Assembly: GCF_023507705.1 (NCBI RefSeq)
Contig: NZ_JALBGD010000003.1
Location: 310,001 to 374,000 of the forward strand
Length of the DNA stretch: 64,000 nucleotides
Direction of reading: 5' to 3'
DNA from: Stappia sp. WLB 29
Lineage (GTDB): Bacteria > Pseudomonadota > Alphaproteobacteria > Rhizobiales > Stappiaceae
A program made the position numbers and the translations under genes. The notes beneath the pieces were generated by a model. That model was not told the DNA's origin. It ran no database searches and worked only from the letters and a program-made list of their open reading frames with translations. Below are positions 27,367 to 36,986 of this stretch, one piece after another (positions within the stretch are counted from its first letter, which is position 1; each line of letters starts with the position of its first letter).

Positions 27367-27971
27367 GCGATGGCCTCGGCTCCTCGTTTCATGGCGGCGG
27401 CAAGCGCCGGACGCGACCGGACGCGCTCGAGGTAGTCGGCGACGGGGCCGCTCTCCGGCAGGTCGAATTTCGCGAGCTTCGCCCAATTGGCGCAGTGGGC
27501 GATCAGGATGTCGGGCACGGTGAACTTCGCCCCCATGACGAAGGGGCCTTCGCCCAGAAGCTGCTCCAGATGGCGCAGGCCTTCGGCGAATTCGGCCGCG
27601 CAGACGCGCTTGACCTCCGGCACGCGCAGTTCCTCCGGATGGATGAAGCTGTTCTTGGAGGCCGTCCACAGAGCGCCTTCCAGAACGTCGACGGCGAACT
27701 GGGTGACCCCGTCCTGGCGTGCCCGGTCGAGCGTGCCGGCGGGATAGGTCAGCTTGCCGTGCTTGTCGGCGAGATACTGGCAGATGGCGACGGAATCGGT
27801 GAGCGTCGTGTCGCCGTCCTTGAACACCGGCACCTTGCCGGTCGGGTTGAGCGCGGTGACCTCCGGGGCGTGCGGGGCCGCCGGGATGTAGTCGTAAGGT
27901 TCGCCCAGTTCCTCCAGCATCCACAGGACGCGCATGGCGCGGGTGCGCGGATAGCCGATCAGCGTGTACAT
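27363..27971 (-). CDS. Glutathione S-transferase family protein in the urease operon
   Basis: A 202-residue protein with the two-domain cytosolic GST fold. The thioredoxin-like N-terminus (MYTLIGYPRTRAMRVLWML) contains LNPTGKVPVF with the cis-proline and DSVAICQYLADKHG with the glutathione-binding Asp-Ser. The helical C-domain has the N-capping Asp in FTVPDILIAHC. Its stop overlaps the ureE start and it lies 42 bases after ureC, so it is a full member of the urease operon although not a known urease accessory factor. A role in protecting nickel or thiol chemistry is speculation. Confidence 0.88.
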   Translation of the reverse strand: MYTLIGYPRTRAMRVLWMLEELGEPYDYIPAAPHAPEVTALNPTGKVPVFKDGDTTLTDSVAICQYLADKHGKLTYPAGTLDRARQDGVTQFAVDVLEGALWTASKNSFIHPEELRVPEVKRVCAAEFAEGLRHLEQLLGEGPFVMGAKFTVPDILIAHCANWAKLAKFDLPESGPVADYLERVRSRPALAAAMKRGAEAIA

Positions 27972-28013
27972 GCAAAAAACCTCCGGTCGGTGACGCTTCC
28001 TCCGTCTCCGAGC

Positions 28014-29726
<1,713 letters not shown>

Positions 29727-29760
29727 CGGCGTCTCCGTGGCGGGACGACCGGGGCGGGGA

Positions 29761-30189
29761 TCAGTTCCCCAGGCCCTCGGCCAGGTGTTCGAGTTGCTGG
29801 GTGCGTTGCTCGGTCAGCTCCGCAAGGCAGGAATAAATGAGCATCGGCTCCATCGAGCCGCCGCGCGCGAGGAAACCGGCAGCGGCGCAGGCCTTGTCGC
29901 GATAGGGAATCCAGGCGCGCTGGGCTTCCTTCAGCGTCTCGGCGGCGCCCTTGAGGTCGGCGGAAAGCTCGGCATCCATTTCGCGCATCGACTTCATCGC
30001 CGCCGAATAGGCGGTGTTGAGTTTTGCATCGGCGGCCTCCCACTCCTTCTCGGCGCAGTAGGTAAGCTCCATCTGGACGACGGCGTTCTCGCAGTCGATG
30101 TCCGGATTCTGCTGGGCGGTGGCGGTGGCGGCCGGCAGCAGCAGGGCGAGCAGGCCGGCGGAGGCGGTGAGGACGGCAAGACGGGTCAC
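29761..30189 (-). CDS. LprI-like (DUF1311) secreted protein in the urease operon
   Basis: A 142-residue protein with a clear Sec signal peptide (hydrophobic core ~7-24, cleavage near ATAQQN). The mature domain matches the DUF1311/LprI lysozyme-inhibitor family: [26 protein letters not shown] (first Cys ~33, second ~45), [20 protein letters not shown] and a further Cys in [11 protein letters not shown], making two probable disulfides. The family is periplasmic, while urease is cytoplasmic, so its place between ureB and ureC is functionally puzzling. Similar insertions are known from rhizobial urease clusters. The role is unknown. Confidence 0.85.
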   Translation of the reverse strand: MTRLAVLTASAGLLALLLPAATATAQQNPDIDCENAVVQMELTYCAEKEWEAADAKLNTAYSAAMKSMREMDAELSADLKGAAETLKEAQRAWIPYRDKACAAAGFLARGGSMEPMLIYSCLAELTEQRTQQLEHLAEGLGN

Positions 30190-30209
30190 GAGGGGTCTCC
30201 CATGGTTGG

Positions 30210-30515
30210 TCAGAGCGTGCCCATCACCTTGCCATTGAAACCGTAGACAGCGCGATCCCCCACATAGGGCACGAGGGCGACCTTGCGCCTTTGTCCCGGC
30301 TCGAAGCGGATCGCCGTGCCGGCGGGAATGTCCAGCCGGTGGCCGCGCGCCGCCGCCCGGTCGAAGGCGAGCGCCGGATTGGTCTCGGCGAAATGATAGT
30401 GGGAGCCGACCTGGACCGGACGGTCGCCGGTGTTGGCGACCTCGATCTCCAGCACGCGGCGGCCGGCATTCAGCTCGATATCGCCCTCGGCGGGCATCAG
30501 TTCACCCGGGATCAT
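30210..30515 (-). CDS. ureB: Urease subunit beta
   Basis: UreB is one of the two small structural subunits of the (UreABC)3 urease. The 101-residue protein begins [19 protein letters not shown] and has the typical [18 protein letters not shown] segment (~36-53) and [10 protein letters not shown]. It lies 18 bases after ureA and is followed by the lprI-like gene. Its length matches bacterial separate-subunit ureases. Confidence 0.97.
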   Translation of the reverse strand: MIPGELMPAEGDIELNAGRRVLEIEVANTGDRPVQVGSHYHFAETNPALAFDRAAARGHRLDIPAGTAIRFEPGQRRKVALVPYVGDRAVYGFNGKVMGTL

Positions 30516-30533
30516 CCGGCGCTCCTCCTGCTG

Positions 30534-30836
30534 TCAGCGAATCGGCTGGTGGACGGTGACGAGCTTGGTGCCGTCGGGAAAGGTCGCCTCGACCTGCACG
30601 TCGTGGATCATCTCGGCGATGCCGGGCATCACCTGGTCGCGGGTCAGCACCCGGCCGCCGGCGCTCATCAGCTCGGCGACGCTGCGCCCGTCGCGGGCCC
30701 CCTCGACGACGAAGTCGCTGATCAAGGCCACGGCCTCGGGATAGTTGAGCAGGACGCCGCGGGCGAGCCGGCGGCGGGCAACCTCCGCCGCCATGGCGAT
30801 CAGCAGCTTGTCCTTTTCCCGCGGGGTCAGTTTCAT
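30534..30836 (-). CDS. ureA: Urease subunit gamma
   Basis: UreA is the smallest structural subunit of urease. The 100-residue protein starts [20 protein letters not shown] and contains [21 protein letters not shown] (~30-50; YPEAVALI is the hallmark) and [22 protein letters not shown]-type sequence near the end. It is followed 18 bases later by ureB and preceded by ureD with a 32-base gap, so these are one transcript. Confidence 0.97.
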   Translation of the reverse strand: MKLTPREKDKLLIAMAAEVARRRLARGVLLNYPEAVALISDFVVEGARDGRSVAELMSAGGRVLTRDQVMPGIAEMIHDVQVEATFPDGTKLVTVHQPIR

Positions 30837-30868
30837 GCGTCAGTCCTCATCTGGAGCCATCCGTCCGC

Positions 30869-31717
30869 TCAGCAATACCATGTCCGGGGCAGGGCCGAGC
30901 CGCGCCAGGCCTCCAGGAAGGAGACGAGGCCGGCGCGCAGGTCCTGGCCGCTGTCGGCGAGAAACCGGAAGACGAGAAGATCGGGAAGGGCGCTTACGCC
31001 GCCGCGCAGCCGCTCGCCGAGCAGGGGCGAAAGTGCCTCGCGGGCCCGCTCCAGCAGGCCGGGCGCCCCCTCGCGGCAGTCCACGAGCGTGGCGAAGGCA
31101 CGGCTGCCGGCCGCTGTCGCCGAGCCGGAGAGAATGTCGGTGGCATCGCCCTGGATGCGGGCCTCGTCGGCGAAGACCAGCCGGCCCTCGCGGCGGATGC
31201 GCCAGCGGTCGCGGAAGCCGAGCGCGTGCACGTCCTCACCCATCGCCTCGCGCCCGAGCACGAGGCTCTCGATCGCCAGCAGCCGGGCGCCGGGGGCAAG
31301 GTCCACGGTGAGCGAGCGCTGCAGGGCGGCGCGGTCGAACAGGATGGTCTCCTGCGGCAGCCACTCCAGCACGGCGTGCTCTTCGGCGCGCAGGGCGCTG
31401 GCCACCTCTGCCGCGCCGTCGATGCTGCGATAGACGCGCTCGGCCGCCTGGGTGGTGAGAACCGCATGGGCGCGCGGGCCGGCGGTAGCGTCGAACTCGA
31501 TCCGGTCGCCGCCGGTCAGGCCGCCGGCGGTGTTGAGGAAGACGGCGACCGGCGGGGTGCCGTGGGTCTTCGGCAGGCGGATCTTGGCCGAGCCGCTCTG
31601 GCCGAGCTCCTTCAGCCGGGTGGTCTCGCCCTGCCTGGCGAAGGAGACATGCGCATGCCCGCGCACCCGCTGCATCGCGGGGATCGGTGTGGCCGGGGCG
31701 GCGGGTTCGACAGTCAT
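30869..31717 (-). CDS. ureD: Urease accessory protein UreD
   Basis: UreD is the scaffold accessory protein that binds apo-urease and, with UreF and UreG, channels nickel to its active site. The 282-residue product has the family features SFARQGETTRLKELGQSGSAKIRLPK (shown in part), LNTAGGLTGGDRIEF (~62-76), TTQAAERVYRS and QETILFDRA. The ATG at 31717 gives MTVEPAAPATPI; the frame stays open upstream but without protein-like sequence. It is the first gene of the nine-gene urease operon, behind a 342-bp divergent regulatory gap with a sigma-54-like promoter match. Confidence 0.95.
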   Translation of the reverse strand: MTVEPAAPATPIPAMQRVRGHAHVSFARQGETTRLKELGQSGSAKIRLPKTHGTPPVAVFLNTAGGLTGGDRIEFDATAGPRAHAVLTTQAAERVYRSIDGAAEVASALRAEEHAVLEWLPQETILFDRAALQRSLTVDLAPGARLLAIESLVLGREAMGEDVHALGFRDRWRIRREGRLVFADEARIQGDATDILSGSATAAGSRAFATLVDCREGAPGLLERAREALSPLLGERLRGGVSALPDLLVFRFLADSGQDLRAGLVSFLEAWRGSALPRTWYC

Positions 31718-31818
31718 TCCGGTGTCCGGCCTCGCTCGAATACTGATGGGAATCCGGGGCTTGTGCCGGATCGGCTGAGAGCGGAACGACGGTCGCCGTC
31801 CCTTGCTGTCTCCAGCAT

Positions 31819-31834
31819 AGCAAGAGAGGGGCCA
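31819..31834 (-). promoter_or_regulatory. Candidate sigma-54 promoter of the urease operon
   Basis: Read leftwards, TGGCCC-CTCTC-TTGCT matches the RpoN consensus TGGCAC-N5-TTGCW with one mismatch and the exact 10-base GG-to-GC spacing. It would place the transcription start near 31808, about 90 bases before the ureD ATG. Urease genes are often under NtrC and RpoN control, which supports it, but I saw no classical NtrC site. Confidence 0.45.
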
Positions 31835-31884
31835 GTCGGTTCGCTCCCGAAAGGCGCGACGTCGGCTTCGCCGGCGGGCCACCT

Positions 31885-31930
31885 AATTGCCGCAAACTTC
31901 GGCAATTGCCTGTCTGGCGGGCAGTTTGCG
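31885..31930. promoter_or_regulatory. Overlapping, mutually exclusive inverted repeats
   Basis: AATTGCCG (31885-31892) pairs with CGGCAATT (31900-31907), while CGCAAACT (31891-31898) pairs with AGTTTGCG (31923-31930). The two 8-bp stems share bases, so only one can form at a time. Paired operators or a structural switch are possible. Confidence 0.45.
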
Positions 31931-32059
31931 AAAGGGGGTGCCTGCGGGCACGCTTTGCATTCTGCCCTCAGGATCGGTTACATAGGGGGAGCATCGACGG
32001 ACCGAAACTCCCGGCCGGGAGGGTCCGCCAACGCCGCAGGGTCGCCGCGGCGGCCGGAC

Positions 32060-33466
32060 ATGCGGAGGCTTTCTGACGTGCTGAAGATTACCGGATGCCA
32101 TCTGGGCAGGCGCCTGTGCGGCCTTGCGGTTGCGGCCAGCCTTGCCGTTGCCTGCCTGCTGCAATCCGGCGAGAGCGCCCGGGCCGAGGTTGCCGCCTGG
32201 ATCGTCGTCGACGCGGAGACAGGGGCGGTGCTCGACCACAAGGACGCGCTGCGCCAGTGGTATCCGGCCTCGATCACCAAGCTGATGACCGCCTATCTCG
32301 CCTTCAAGGCGGTGCGCGAGGGACGCGCGACGCTGGAGAGCGCGGTGGCGATCAGCGCCAATGCCCATGCGCAGCCGCCGAGCAAGATGGGCTTCAAGCC
32401 CGGCACCCAGCTGACGCTCGACAGCGCGCTGAAGATGCTGATCGTCAAGTCGGCGAACGACATCGCCGTTGCGGTCGGCGAATCGCTGGCCGGCTCCGAG
32501 CCCGCCTTCATCGAGATGATGAACGCCGAGGCGCGCCGGCTCGGCATGACTGCGACCCATTTCGTCAACCCGCACGGGCTGCCGGACAATCGACAGGTTT
32601 CCTCCGCGCGCGACCTTGCCGTGCTGGCGCGGGTGCTGTGGCAGGAATTCCCGCAATACCACGCCTATTACGGCCTGCCGGCGATCAAGGTCGGCAAGAA
32701 GACGCTGCGCTCGGCCAACCGCGAGTTCCTGGCGCGGGTGCGCGGCGCCAACGGCATGAAGACCGGCTATATCTGCAATTCCGGACTGAACGTGGTCGTC
32801 TCGGCGACGCGCGGCGGGCGCACCGTGCTGGCGGTGGTGCTGGGCGCGGCCTCGGGCGTGGAACGCGCTGCCAAGGCGCGGGTGCTGGTCGATGCCGGCT
32901 TTCGCCAGCGCTCCGGGCGCAACCTTTCCTCGATGACCGGCGTTGCCGGTGGCCCGCCGGCCGACGGCTACTGCAAGCGCAACACCAAGCCGACGGCCGA
33001 GGAACTGCTGGCCACCTACGGCACCGGCGGCCTGCGCGGCACCACGGCCCTGTCCTATGCCCAGCTCGACCCGTCGATCAACGGCGTGCGCCGGCCGATC
33101 GTCGGCGCGGCACCGCAGCAGGTGGTCTCGGGCGACGACGACGTGCCGACCCGCGACGACGGCAAGACCGACTGGGGCAAGGTGATGGACGAGATCATCG
33201 GTCCGCGGGCCCGCGTCGACCAGGCGGTGCAGGTCGGGCTCGGCGTGCCGACGGGCGGAGCGCCGGCGTCGGAGGCGAAGGTCGCGACGCTCGCCAATGT
33301 GCCGATGCCGAAGGAAAAGCCGGTCGCGGTGATGGGGGCGGGGTCGTCGGCCCTGCTGCCGGCCGCCACGACGCAGGCGCCGACCGGCGAGGCAAAGCCG
33401 GGTGCGATCTTCCGCGGCCAGCCGCTGGTGATCCTGCCTCGGCCCATCCCCAACCCCCGCCCGTAG
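32060..33466 (+). CDS. dacA: D-alanyl-D-alanine carboxypeptidase (PBP5/DacA-like)
   Basis: A low-molecular-mass penicillin-binding protein (468 aa) that trims the terminal D-Ala of periplasmic peptidoglycan stems. It has a signal peptide (hydrophobic core ~20-34) and the three catalytic motifs: Ser71-x-x-Lys74 (SITK), SAN at 131-133 and KTG at 234-236 (NGMKTGYICN). After the catalytic domain (to ~285) comes a ~180-residue tail unlike the PBP5 C-terminal domain, rich in Gly, Pro, Ala and Lys, with no amphipathic anchor evident. The ATG at 32060 is preferred; GTG at 32078 is an alternative. It is followed 45 bases later by a CobW-type gene. Confidence 0.9.
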   Translation: MRRLSDVLKITGCHLGRRLCGLAVAASLAVACLLQSGESARAEVAAWIVVDAETGAVLDHKDALRQWYPASITKLMTAYLAFKAVREGRATLESAVAISANAHAQPPSKMGFKPGTQLTLDSALKMLIVKSANDIAVAVGESLAGSEPAFIEMMNAEARRLGMTATHFVNPHGLPDNRQVSSARDLAVLARVLWQEFPQYHAYYGLPAIKVGKKTLRSANREFLARVRGANGMKTGYICNSGLNVVVSATRGGRTVLAVVLGAASGVERAAKARVLVDAGFRQRSGRNLSSMTGVAGGPPADGYCKRNTKPTAEELLATYGTGGLRGTTALSYAQLDPSINGVRRPIVGAAPQQVVSGDDDVPTRDDGKTDWGKVMDEIIGPRARVDQAVQVGLGVPTGGAPASEAKVATLANVPMPKEKPVAVMGAGSSALLPAATTQAPTGEAKPGAIFRGQPLVILPRPIPNPRP

Positions 33467-33511
33467 CCCGGTGCGCCGTCCGCAAGGCGGCGTCCGCGAG
33501 AGGACAGCGAC

Positions 33512-34720
33512 GTGACCGAGACCGACCAGACCGGCAAGCGCGCGCGCGGGCCGAAGCCGCCTATCCCGCTGACCGTCATCACCGGCTTTCTGGGCGCGGG
33601 CAAGACGACGCTGCTCAACAGCCTGCTGAAGGATCCGGCGCTTGCCGATGCGGCGGTGATCATCAACGAGTTCGGCGAGGTCGGCCTCGACCACCTGTTC
33701 GTCGAAGGCGGCGAGGAAGGCATCGTCCAGCTGTCTTCCGGCTGCCTGTGCTGCACCATTCGCGGCGACCTGGTGACGACGCTGGAGAACCTGCTGCGGC
33801 GCGTCGACAACGGCCGCACCGAGCGGCTGTCGCGGGTGGTGATCGAGACGACGGGGCTCGCCGATCCGGCTCCCGTGCTGCACACGGTGATGCAGCATCC
33901 CTATCTGGTGATGCGCTACCAGCTCGACGGGGTGGTGACCCTGGTCGACGCGGTCAACGGCCTTGCGACGCTCGACGCGCAGGAGGAGGCGGTGAAGCAG
34001 GTGGCGGTGGCCGACCGCATCGTGCTGACCAAGACCGACCTGGCGGAGGGCGTGGGTGCGCTCGATCCGGACAGTCCGCTGCGCCGGCGCATCGCCCGGC
34101 TCAACCCGGCGGCGCCGGTCATCATTGCGGCAAGCGGCGAGGCGAGCGCCGAGCGGCTGATCGGCACCGGGCTCTACGACCCGGCGACCAAGACGGCGGA
34201 CGTGGCGCGCTGGCTGAACGAGGAAGCCTATCGCGACGGCCATGGTGGGCATTCGCATGGGCACACGCACGCGCATGACCATGGACACAGCCACGGTCAT
34301 CACGACCACGATCATTCGCACGACGTGAACCGCCACGGCGATTCGATCCGCGCCTTCTCGCTGTCGACCGACCGGCCGATCCCGGCGGCGGCGCTGGAGA
34401 TGTTTCTCGATCTCTTGCGCTCGGCGCATGGGCCGAAGCTGCTGCGGATGAAGGGCGTGGTGCAGATCGCCGAGGACCCGGACCGGCCCGTGGTGCTGCA
34501 CGGGGTGCAGCACGTGTTCCACCCGCCGGCGACGCTGCCGGCCTGGCCGGACGACGACCATCGCAGCCGGCTGGTATTCATCACCCGCGACCTGCCGGAA
34601 GCCTTCGTGCGGAAGCTGTTCGACGCCTTCACCGGGCAGCCTGCGACCGACACGCCCGACGCGGCGGCGCTGTCGGATAACCCGCTGGCGATCCGCGGCT
34701 TCAGCGGCAGCTTCCGCTGA
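33512..34720 (+). CDS. CobW/COG0523-type metallochaperone GTPase with His-rich loop
   Basis: A 402-residue G3E-family GTPase. The P-loop GFLGAGKTT (~25-33), NEFGE switch, the metal site CLCC (Cys78, Cys80, Cys81) and TKTD base-recognition are all present, followed by the CobW C-terminal domain (~275-385). Between them lies a His/Asp-rich loop (~243-272) with about 13 His, typical of zinc-, cobalt- or nickel-handling members. Which metal it serves is not readable. The nearby urease operon makes nickel conceivable, while zinc is the commoner role. Its TGA abuts the stop codon of the convergent tesB gene with no gap. Confidence 0.92.
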   Translation: MTETDQTGKRARGPKPPIPLTVITGFLGAGKTTLLNSLLKDPALADAAVIINEFGEVGLDHLFVEGGEEGIVQLSSGCLCCTIRGDLVTTLENLLRRVDNGRTERLSRVVIETTGLADPAPVLHTVMQHPYLVMRYQLDGVVTLVDAVNGLATLDAQEEAVKQVAVADRIVLTKTDLAEGVGALDPDSPLRRRIARLNPAAPVIIAASGEASAERLIGTGLYDPATKTADVARWLNEEAYRDGHGGHSHGHTHAHDHGHSHGHHDHDHSHDVNRHGDSIRAFSLSTDRPIPAAALEMFLDLLRSAHGPKLLRMKGVVQIAEDPDRPVVLHGVQHVFHPPATLPAWPDDDHRSRLVFITRDLPEAFVRKLFDAFTGQPATDTPDAAALSDNPLAIRGFSGSFR

Positions 34721-35596
34721 TCAGTCTTTCGGCGGCTCGCGGCGCACGCGGATCAGGCCTTCCTGCGCGACGGAGGCGACCAACTGGCCGTCGCGGGAAA
34801 AGAGCGAGCCGCGGGTGAAGCCGCGCCCGCCCGAGGCCGACGGGCTGTCTTCCGCATAGAGCAGCCACTCGTCGGCGCGGAAGGGGCGATGGAACCACAT
34901 GGCGTGGTCGAGACTTGCGACCTGGAGCTTCGGGTCGAACACGCTGGTGCCGTGGGCGAAGAGCGAGGTGTCGAGCAGCGTCATGTCCGAGGCATAGGCG
35001 AGCACGCAGGAATGGATGCGGGGGTCGTCCGGCAGGGCGGCGCTGGCCCGGACCCAGACGTTCTGCGAGGGCGTCAGCTTGCTGCGGCTGAAATAGTGGG
35101 TCATGTCGACCGGGCGCAGCTCGATGGGCCGGTCGCGCTCCCAGTAGCGGCGCACCGCCTCCGGCGCGTGGGCGAGGAACTTTTCCTTCAGCTCCGCCTC
35201 GCCGGGCAGGTCCTCGGGCATCGGCACGTCGGGCATGGTCGCCTGGTGATCGAGCCCGTCCTCGAAGGTCTGGAACGAGGCGGCCACGGAGAAGATCGGC
35301 TTGCCGTGCTGGATGGCGACGACCCGGCGGGTGGTGAAGCTGCCGCCGTCGCGAATGCGGTCGACCTCGTAGATGATCGGCACGGCCGGATCGCCGGGGC
35401 GCAGGAAATAGCCGTGCAGCGAGTGGACGCTGCGCTCCTGCGGCACGGTGCGCGAGGCGGCGACCAGCGCCTGGCCGATCACCTGGCCGCCGAAGACGCG
35501 CTGCCAGCCGACCTGCGGGCTCATGCCGCGGAAGAGATTGTGTTCCAGCGGCTCGAGATCGAGTATCGAGAGGAGGTCGTCGACGGCTGAGCGCAT
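34721..35596 (-). CDS. tesB: Acyl-CoA thioesterase II
   Basis: TesB hydrolyses medium- and long-chain acyl-CoA to free acid and CoA. The 291-residue protein is a double hotdog with the family segments RVFGGQVIGQALVAA (~33-47), LHGYFLRPGDP (~59-69), SDMTLLDTSLFAHG (~203-216, containing the catalytic Asp region) and GSLFSRDGQLVASVAQEGLIR (last part, with the Gln). The ATG at 35596 yields the typical MRSAVDDLLSILDLEPLE start. It is divergent from the Ubi hydroxylase with a palindrome between them. Confidence 0.95.
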   Translation of the reverse strand: MRSAVDDLLSILDLEPLEHNLFRGMSPQVGWQRVFGGQVIGQALVAASRTVPQERSVHSLHGYFLRPGDPAVPIIYEVDRIRDGGSFTTRRVVAIQHGKPIFSVAASFQTFEDGLDHQATMPDVPMPEDLPGEAELKEKFLAHAPEAVRRYWERDRPIELRPVDMTHYFSRSKLTPSQNVWVRASAALPDDPRIHSCVLAYASDMTLLDTSLFAHGTSVFDPKLQVASLDHAMWFHRPFRADEWLLYAEDSPSASGGRGFTRGSLFSRDGQLVASVAQEGLIRVRREPPKD

Positions 35597-35665
35597 CCGG
35601 CACCTGTTCGCATGAACGGAAAGGGTGCGAGAGCCTTCGGGGCACGGGGCGGCAATGTCAAGGCT

Positions 35666-35692
35666 GACCCAGGGGCATATGCCCTGCGGGTC
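35666..35692. promoter_or_regulatory. Nested palindrome between tesB and the Ubi hydroxylase gene
   Basis: GGGCATATGCCC (35673-35684) is a perfect 12-bp palindrome nested within GACCC (35666-35670) and GGGTC (35688-35692), all on nearly the same centre. It lies in the 119-bp divergent gap and suits a dimeric regulator. Confidence 0.5.
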
Positions 35693-35715
35693 GCAAGGAA
35701 CACGGGAGCGACAGG

Positions 35716-36945
35716 ATGGGCATCCAGATGGACGAGCTCGACGTTCTGGTCGGCGGCGGCGGTTATGTCGGCCTTTCGCTGGCGGTGGCGCTGAAGCAGG
35801 CCGACCCCGGCCTCCGCGTCGCCGTGGTCGACATGCGCCCGCGCGAGGCGTTGTCGAAGGATCCGCGCGCCTCGGCGGTTGCGGCCGCGGCAAGCCGCAT
35901 GCTCGACCGGCTCGGCGTGTGGTCGAAGATCGCGCCGCATGCCCAGCCGATGATGGAGATGATCGTCACCGATTCGCGCCTGCGCGATGCGGTGCGTCCG
36001 GTGTTCCTGACCTTCGACGGCGAGGTGGAACCGGGCGAACCCTTCGCCCATATGGTGCCGAACGGGCACATGGTGGCGGTGCTCGCCGACCGGGCCGAGG
36101 AACTGGGCGTGGAGCTGATCACGCCGGATGCGGTCTCCGGCTTCGCCAGCGGGCCCTCGGACGTGGAGATCCGCCTCGCCTCGGGCGCCGTGCGCAAGGC
36201 GAAGCTGCTGGTCGCCGCCGACGGCGTGCGCTCGAAGCTGCGCGATCTGGCCGGCATCGGCACGGTCCGCTGGGAATACGACCAGTCGGGCATCGTCACC
36301 ACCGTTGCCCACGAGCGGCCGCATGAGGGCCGCGCCGAGGAGCACTTCCTGCCCTCCGGCCCCTTCGCCATCCTGCCGCTGACCGGCAACCGCTCGTCGC
36401 TGGTGTGGACCGAGCGGCGCAACGATGCCGAGCGGCTGGTGAAGGGCGACGATTTCACCTTCGAGCTGGAGCTGGAGCGGCGCTTCGGCCACCATCTCGG
36501 CAAGCTCTCGCTCGACGGGCCGCGATACGCGTTCCCGCTTGGCCTGACGCTGGCGCGCGCCTTCGTGCAGCCGCGGCTGGCGCTGGCAGGCGATGCCGCC
36601 CACGGCATACACCCGATCGCCGGGCAGGGCCTCAATCTCGGTTTCAAGGACGTTGCGGCGCTGGCCGAGGTGCTGGTGGAGGCACGCCGGCTCGGCGAGG
36701 ATATCGGCGCGCTCGACGTGCTGGAGCGCTACGAGCGCTGGCGGCGCTTCGACACGTTCCGTATGGGGGTGGTGACCGACGTCTTGAACCGGCTCTTTTC
36801 GAACGATATGGATGTCGTGCGCGCGGTCCGCGACGTGGGCCTCGGCCTTGTCGACCGCATGCCTTCGCTGAAGCGCTTCTTCATTCGCCAGGCGGCGGGA
36901 CTGGAAGGCCCGTCGCCGCGGCTGCTGACCGGCGAGGCGATCTGA
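35716..36945 (+). CDS. UbiH/UbiF/COQ6-family FAD monooxygenase
   Basis: A 409-residue flavoprotein hydroxylase of the ubiquinone-biosynthesis family, which hydroxylates the polyprenylated ring. Motifs are the dinucleotide-binding VGGGGYVGLSLAVAL (~12-26), the DG motif in VAADGVRSKLRDLAG (~164-178) and GDAAHGIHPIAGQGLNLGFKD (~292-312, the GD and ring-hydroxylase signature). Which ring position it modifies cannot be told, so no symbol is given. AGGA precedes the ATG at 35716. An SDR gene follows 41 bases later. Confidence 0.9.
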   Translation: MGIQMDELDVLVGGGGYVGLSLAVALKQADPGLRVAVVDMRPREALSKDPRASAVAAAASRMLDRLGVWSKIAPHAQPMMEMIVTDSRLRDAVRPVFLTFDGEVEPGEPFAHMVPNGHMVAVLADRAEELGVELITPDAVSGFASGPSDVEIRLASGAVRKAKLLVAADGVRSKLRDLAGIGTVRWEYDQSGIVTTVAHERPHEGRAEEHFLPSGPFAILPLTGNRSSLVWTERRNDAERLVKGDDFTFELELERRFGHHLGKLSLDGPRYAFPLGLTLARAFVQPRLALAGDAAHGIHPIAGQGLNLGFKDVAALAEVLVEARRLGEDIGALDVLERYERWRRFDTFRMGVVTDVLNRLFSNDMDVVRAVRDVGLGLVDRMPSLKRFFIRQAAGLEGPSPRLLTGEAI

Positions 36946-36986
36946 CGGTATCGGGCGAGGGGACTGGACGGGAGAAGGCCGGACGC

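Larger units (their letters stand above)
31718..32059. other. 342-bp divergent intergenic region, ureD / dacA-like
   Basis: The region between the urease operon and the D,D-carboxypeptidase gene holds the sigma-54-like match (31819-31834, minus). It also has overlapping inverted repeats at 31885-31930, a GTGCC/GGCAC hairpin (31938-31951) and a second weaker sigma-54-like match on the plus strand (31915-31930). A loose sigma-70 pair, TTGCAT-18-TACATA (31955-31984), faces dacA. No protein-coding signal was seen. Confidence 0.6.

Noticed and set aside
31915-31930. A sigma-54 promoter for dacA on the plus strand
   Set aside because: Only TGGC and TTGC match, with G instead of the final A/T, and chance matches of this quality are expected in GC-rich DNA; not called as a feature.
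31938-31951. GTGCC-TGCG-GGCAC read as an NtrC enhancer
   Set aside because: NtrC sites have the half-site order GCAC...GTGC; here the order is GTGC...GCAC, so it is just a hairpin.
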